Assembly: GCF_014640535.1 (NCBI RefSeq)
Contig: NZ_BMHD01000001.1
Span: 3,399,474 to 3,463,473, forward strand
From: Cnuibacter physcomitrellae
GTDB taxonomy: Bacteria; Actinomycetota; Actinomycetes; Actinomycetales; Microbacteriaceae
Length of the DNA stretch: 64,000 nt
Direction: 5' to 3'
The notes beneath the pieces were generated by a model, which did no database searches, was not told where the DNA came from, and was given only the letters and a program-made list of their open reading frames with translations. Positions 61,723 to 64,000 of the stretch are shown here, piece after piece. The position numbers were made by a program, and so were the translations under genes. Position 1 is the stretch's first letter. The number at the start of each line of letters is the position of its first letter.

Positions 61723-62758
61723 GCAGGGCACGGGACTCGGCGGCGATCACGGCGGACAGCTGGGTCGAGAGGAAGGTCGGGACGCGGCGCCGTGTCGGAT
61801 CGGGCGCAGGGCGGGGCTCCCAGGTGTCGACGGCGAGGAGCCCCGGCCGTCGCAGCGAGGACCACATCGCCTCCGTGGACGACTCGATCCAGGACCGGAG
61901 CCGCTCCCGCTCGGGGCTCTCCGTCATCCGCAGCACCAGTCGGGTGACGTAGCGCACGAAGACCCCCTTGAACAGGCCGGCGTCGCCGCCGCCCGGTCCG
62001 GGCCGCGCCTCCTCGCCGCGGATCACGCCGTCCGGCGCCGCCTCCGCGAGGTAGGCGGAGGCGGTCCGCGCCGCCTCTTCGAGGCGTGTCCGGTCGCCCG
62101 TGCGGTCGAACTGCTCCACCAGGGCGCCGACGTACAGCCCCTGGTTGTACGAGAACACCCATCCGGCGTCGATCACGCCGTCGCCTGTGCGGTCGATCCC
62201 GTCGACGAGGACGCCAGAAGGGAGCCTCAGAGTCGACTCGAGCCACATGAGGGCGTCGTGGCCTCTCTGGAGGTACCTTTCGACGCCCGTCGCGGCGTGG
62301 AGCCGCAGCGACAGCAGCGCGAGGAGTCCGTTCGTGGGGGCGTTCTTGTACGACGGCTGCTGCCGGCGCCAGCACGCGCTCGCCCCGTGCGTGTCGTTCC
62401 ACGCCGAGCCCACGATCTCGTTCCACAGCAGCACGGCGTCGTCGAGCCTGCCGAGGCGGAGGGCGGCCAGGGCCATCCAGCCCATGTCGTCGAAGTAGTT
62501 GACCACCAGGCCGCGTGAGCGGCGGCGCGCGTACTCGAACGCCGCGGCCGCGGAGGGCGCGAGCGCGTCGGCACCGCGCTCGACGCCGTCCAGTCGCGCT
62601 TCGACGAGGTTGGCGATCCACCAGTAGTCGAAGCCGTGGGCGCCGAGCAGTCGCGGTCGGGCGAGCCGACGGTAGCGTCCTCGCACCAGGCGGGAGGCGA
62701 ACGACGACGTCAGGGCGCCCTGGAGGGCATCCGCCCGGGCACCCCAGTCGGCGGTCAC
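61697..62758 (-). CDS. Glycoside hydrolase family 76 (endo-alpha-1,6-mannanase type)
   Basis: This 353-residue (alpha/alpha)6-barrel protein has VVNYFDDMGWMALAALRLG, whose adjacent aspartates are the GH76 catalytic pair, and GWVFSYNQGLYVGALVEQFD later. A signal peptide is absent, so it may be cytoplasmic or exported by another route. The expected substrate is alpha-1,6-mannan, as in fungal or actinomycete cell walls. GTG 62758 overlaps the lipoprotein stop by 4 bases, so the two are cotranscribed. Confidence 0.82.
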   Translation of the reverse strand: MTADWGARADALQGALTSSFASRLVRGRYRRLARPRLLGAHGFDYWWIANLVEARLDGVERGADALAPSAAAAFEYARRRSRGLVVNYFDDMGWMALAALRLGRLDDAVLLWNEIVGSAWNDTHGASACWRRQQPSYKNAPTNGLLALLSLRLHAATGVERYLQRGHDALMWLESTLRLPSGVLVDGIDRTGDGVIDAGWVFSYNQGLYVGALVEQFDRTGDRTRLEEAARTASAYLAEAAPDGVIRGEEARPGPGGGDAGLFKGVFVRYVTRLVLRMTESPERERLRSWIESSTEAMWSSLRRPGLLAVDTWEPRPAPDPTRRRVPTFLSTQLSAVIAAESRALLSGSAGPA

Positions 62759-63180
62759 TTGATGGGGAGCACGAACTCCTCGCCCAGCACCTGGACGGTG
62801 AGGGGCTCGCCGGTGATGACCTCCTGCGGGGTCCAGAACACGCTGGTGTGAGGGACGTAGTCCATGGTGCAGATCTGGTTCTCGGCGGGGTTCTCGGTCG
62901 TGATCGCGACGGTGTTGCCCTCGCCCGCGGGGCTCACGACGCTGATGTCGGAGCCGACCACGGGGCAGGTCGAGCTGCCCCACGTGGTCAGGGCGATCTG
63001 GCCGCCCTGGTGCAGCCACGAGATCATGACGCCGTCCTCTTCGCCCCCGACGCTCTGGAGGGTCTCCTCCGGGTCGCCCGGGAAGGACTCCGTGGGGTAG
63101 CTGGTCATGCAGCCCGCCAGCGCGAGGACTGCGACGCCCGCCCCGGCGACCGCGGTCGCGATCCGCATCCGATTCCTCAT
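62755..63180 (-). CDS. Lipoprotein of unknown function
   Basis: This 141-residue protein has a lipoprotein signal ending VLALAGC (lipidated Cys at about residue 24). A compact secreted domain follows (STCPVVGSDISVVSPAG, NPAENQICTMDYVPHT), whose two cysteines could form a disulfide. I chose ATG 63180. TAGCGT ends 7 bases upstream, fitting a leaderless start; codons back to 63189 add three residues. It is upstream of the GH76 gene and could assist glycan binding. Confidence 0.75.
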   Translation of the reverse strand: MRNRMRIATAVAGAGVAVLALAGCMTSYPTESFPGDPEETLQSVGGEEDGVMISWLHQGGQIALTTWGSSTCPVVGSDISVVSPAGEGNTVAITTENPAENQICTMDYVPHTSVFWTPQEVITGEPLTVQVLGEEFVLPIK

Positions 63181-63253
63181 GAGCCACACGCTAGCAGGAG
63201 GGGCGAGGCCCCGGTGAGCCGGATGTCGCGCGCCCCACGGCTCCTCGCGGCGC

Positions 63254-63829
63254 TCAGGCCAGCGCCGACCGCACGCGTTCGGCGAGGAGCGGCACGATCT
63301 CCTCCTCGAACCACGGGTTGCGCCGCCGCCAGACCCCGGCGAGGGGAGAGGGGTGGACGATCGGGAACAGCGGATCGTGGTCCGGGGCGGCGCGGACCGC
63401 GTCGGTGAGCGTCGTGAAGCCGCCGGGCAGGTAGCGGCGCTGGGCGTAGGAGCCGACGAGCACGGTCAGGCGCACGTCCGACAGCAGCTCCAGCACGCGC
63501 GGATGCCAGAGATCCGCGAAGCCGCGGCGCGGAGGGAGGTCGCCGCTCCTGGCCTTGCCCGGGTAGTAGAAGTCCATCGGCACGATGGCGAGCTTCGTCG
63601 GGTCGTAGAACTCCTCGTCCGTCATGCCCAGCCAGGACCGGAGGAGTCGGCCGCTCGGGTCGTCGAAGGGGATGCCCGACTCCTGGGCACGACGCCCCGG
63701 CGCCTGGCTGATGAGCAGGATCCGCGCCTCCGGCGAGGCGACGACGAGCGGCTCGTAGCCGCGCTCGCGGGCCCAGGCGTTGTCGGGATGCGCGGAGACC
63801 TCGGCACGCAGGTCCTCGATCGCCGACAT
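63254..63829 (-). CDS. Uracil-DNA glycosylase superfamily protein
   Basis: This 191-residue protein has ARILLISQAPGRRAQESGIPF (motif A-like, seen with a break at GRRA), then DFYYPGKARSGDLPPR, and FPIVHPSPLAGVW (motif B-like His). It is the small UDG-like group sometimes called YqfB/UdgX-related; activity on uracil is likely but not certain, as the catalytic Asp/Asn of motif A is not clear. ATG 63829 lacks a ribosome site; in-frame codons continue to 63949. Confidence 0.8.
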   Translation of the reverse strand: MSAIEDLRAEVSAHPDNAWARERGYEPLVVASPEARILLISQAPGRRAQESGIPFDDPSGRLLRSWLGMTDEEFYDPTKLAIVPMDFYYPGKARSGDLPPRRGFADLWHPRVLELLSDVRLTVLVGSYAQRRYLPGGFTTLTDAVRAAPDHDPLFPIVHPSPLAGVWRRRNPWFEEEIVPLLAERVRSALA

Positions 63830-63894
63830 GGAGGAGAGTCTGTCACCGTCGGCTGAGGGCGGGTGCCGGACGCCCGCCGGCCGGCCCGGGAGCG

Positions 63895-64000
63895 TCACCG
63901 GAGGCGCGACGGGGCCACGAGCTCTCCCGTCTCCTCGCGCATCCACCACTGCCCGGTCTCGCGCCGTTCGGACCGCGAGGCGAAGCGGTAGAGGTACACC
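63895..64000 (-). CDS. Partial hypothetical protein, C-terminal end
   Basis: The frame enters from the right edge and ends at TGA 63895-63897. The 34 residues seen are Arg/Glu/Trp-rich (VYLYRFASRSERRETGQWW then MREETGELVAPSRLR). No family can be named from so short a piece. It would be followed by the UDG-like gene on the same strand, with 65 bases between. Confidence 0.45.
   Translation of the reverse strand, partial: VYLYRFASRSERRETGQWWMREETGELVAPSRLR

Overview
The window is one continuous piece of a very GC-rich chromosome with the marks of a high-GC Gram-positive actinomycete, most likely of the Microbacteriaceae type. The signs are frequent GTG starts, many 4-base ATGA/GTGA stop-start overlaps, DUF2510 membrane proteins, an AarF/PadR pair, a sigma factor fused to a membrane segment, and apparently leaderless genes. 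The genus cannot be fixed from sequence alone. I see no rRNA, tRNA, transposase, phage gene or CRISPR array. It reads as ordinary core and accessory chromosome rather than an island.

Layout. 1-2.4 kb: end of an aldehyde dehydrogenase, a CaiB-type CoA transferase and a glutaryl-CoA-dehydrogenase-like enzyme, a plausible glutarate branch. 2.4-3.9 kb: two paralogous DUF2510 membrane proteins. 4.1-7.8 kb: methionine salvage operon mtnA-mtnK-mtnC-mtnB. 7.9-10.1 kb: an FMN alpha-hydroxyacid dehydrogenase with its GntR/FadR regulator and two tandem operators. 10.2-12.6 kb: an AarF/UbiB kinase and PadR regulator. 14.9-16.3 kb: an Nramp metal importer with two MntR-like boxes. 16.4-20.3 kb: a ribose-type ABC transporter divergent from mtnD (acireductone dioxygenase), the mtn step missing from the first operon. 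21-26.3 kb: FUSC-type membrane protein, VIT1/ferritin-like protein, and a DszC/SfnB-like flavoprotein. 26.7-28.3 kb: PHP phosphoesterase and histidine phosphatase. 28.4-29.1 kb: a non-coding array of six ~130-bp repeats. 29.1-31.2 kb: TerC and an unknown gene behind a yybP-ykoY manganese riboswitch. 31.3-37.2 kb: GNAT and XRE-cupin genes, the sigma/anti-sigma fusion, and a LuxR regulator. 37.4-48.5 kb: amidohydrolase, PPK2, MarR regulators, AlaT-like aminotransferase, exporters, and a CGNR regulator. 49.1-53.1 kb: surface alkaline phosphatase with a PHO-box-like site, a TspO-like protein and small proteins. 53.2-61.1 kb: the complete kdp potassium system including two tiny membrane peptides. 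61.3-64 kb: GH76 mannanase, a lipoprotein and a uracil-DNA-glycosylase-like protein.

How it works together. Methionine salvage is split into two loci about 13 kb apart. The sugar ABC transporter beside mtnD is a candidate importer for a methylthio-sugar. Manganese homeostasis is covered from both sides: import looks repressible through MntR boxes over the mntH promoter, and TerC looks induced by the riboswitch. Phosphate (phoA), potassium (kdp) and lactate-type (lldR/lldD) systems each have recognisable control elements.

Structure outside genes is rich. There is a dispersed family of 65-75 bp palindromes mostly in terminator position, the ~130-bp tandem array, a 60-bp hairpin-bearing repeat pair, short tandem expansions beginning at stop codons, and TAG-N5-CTA palindromes upstream of two related small proteins.
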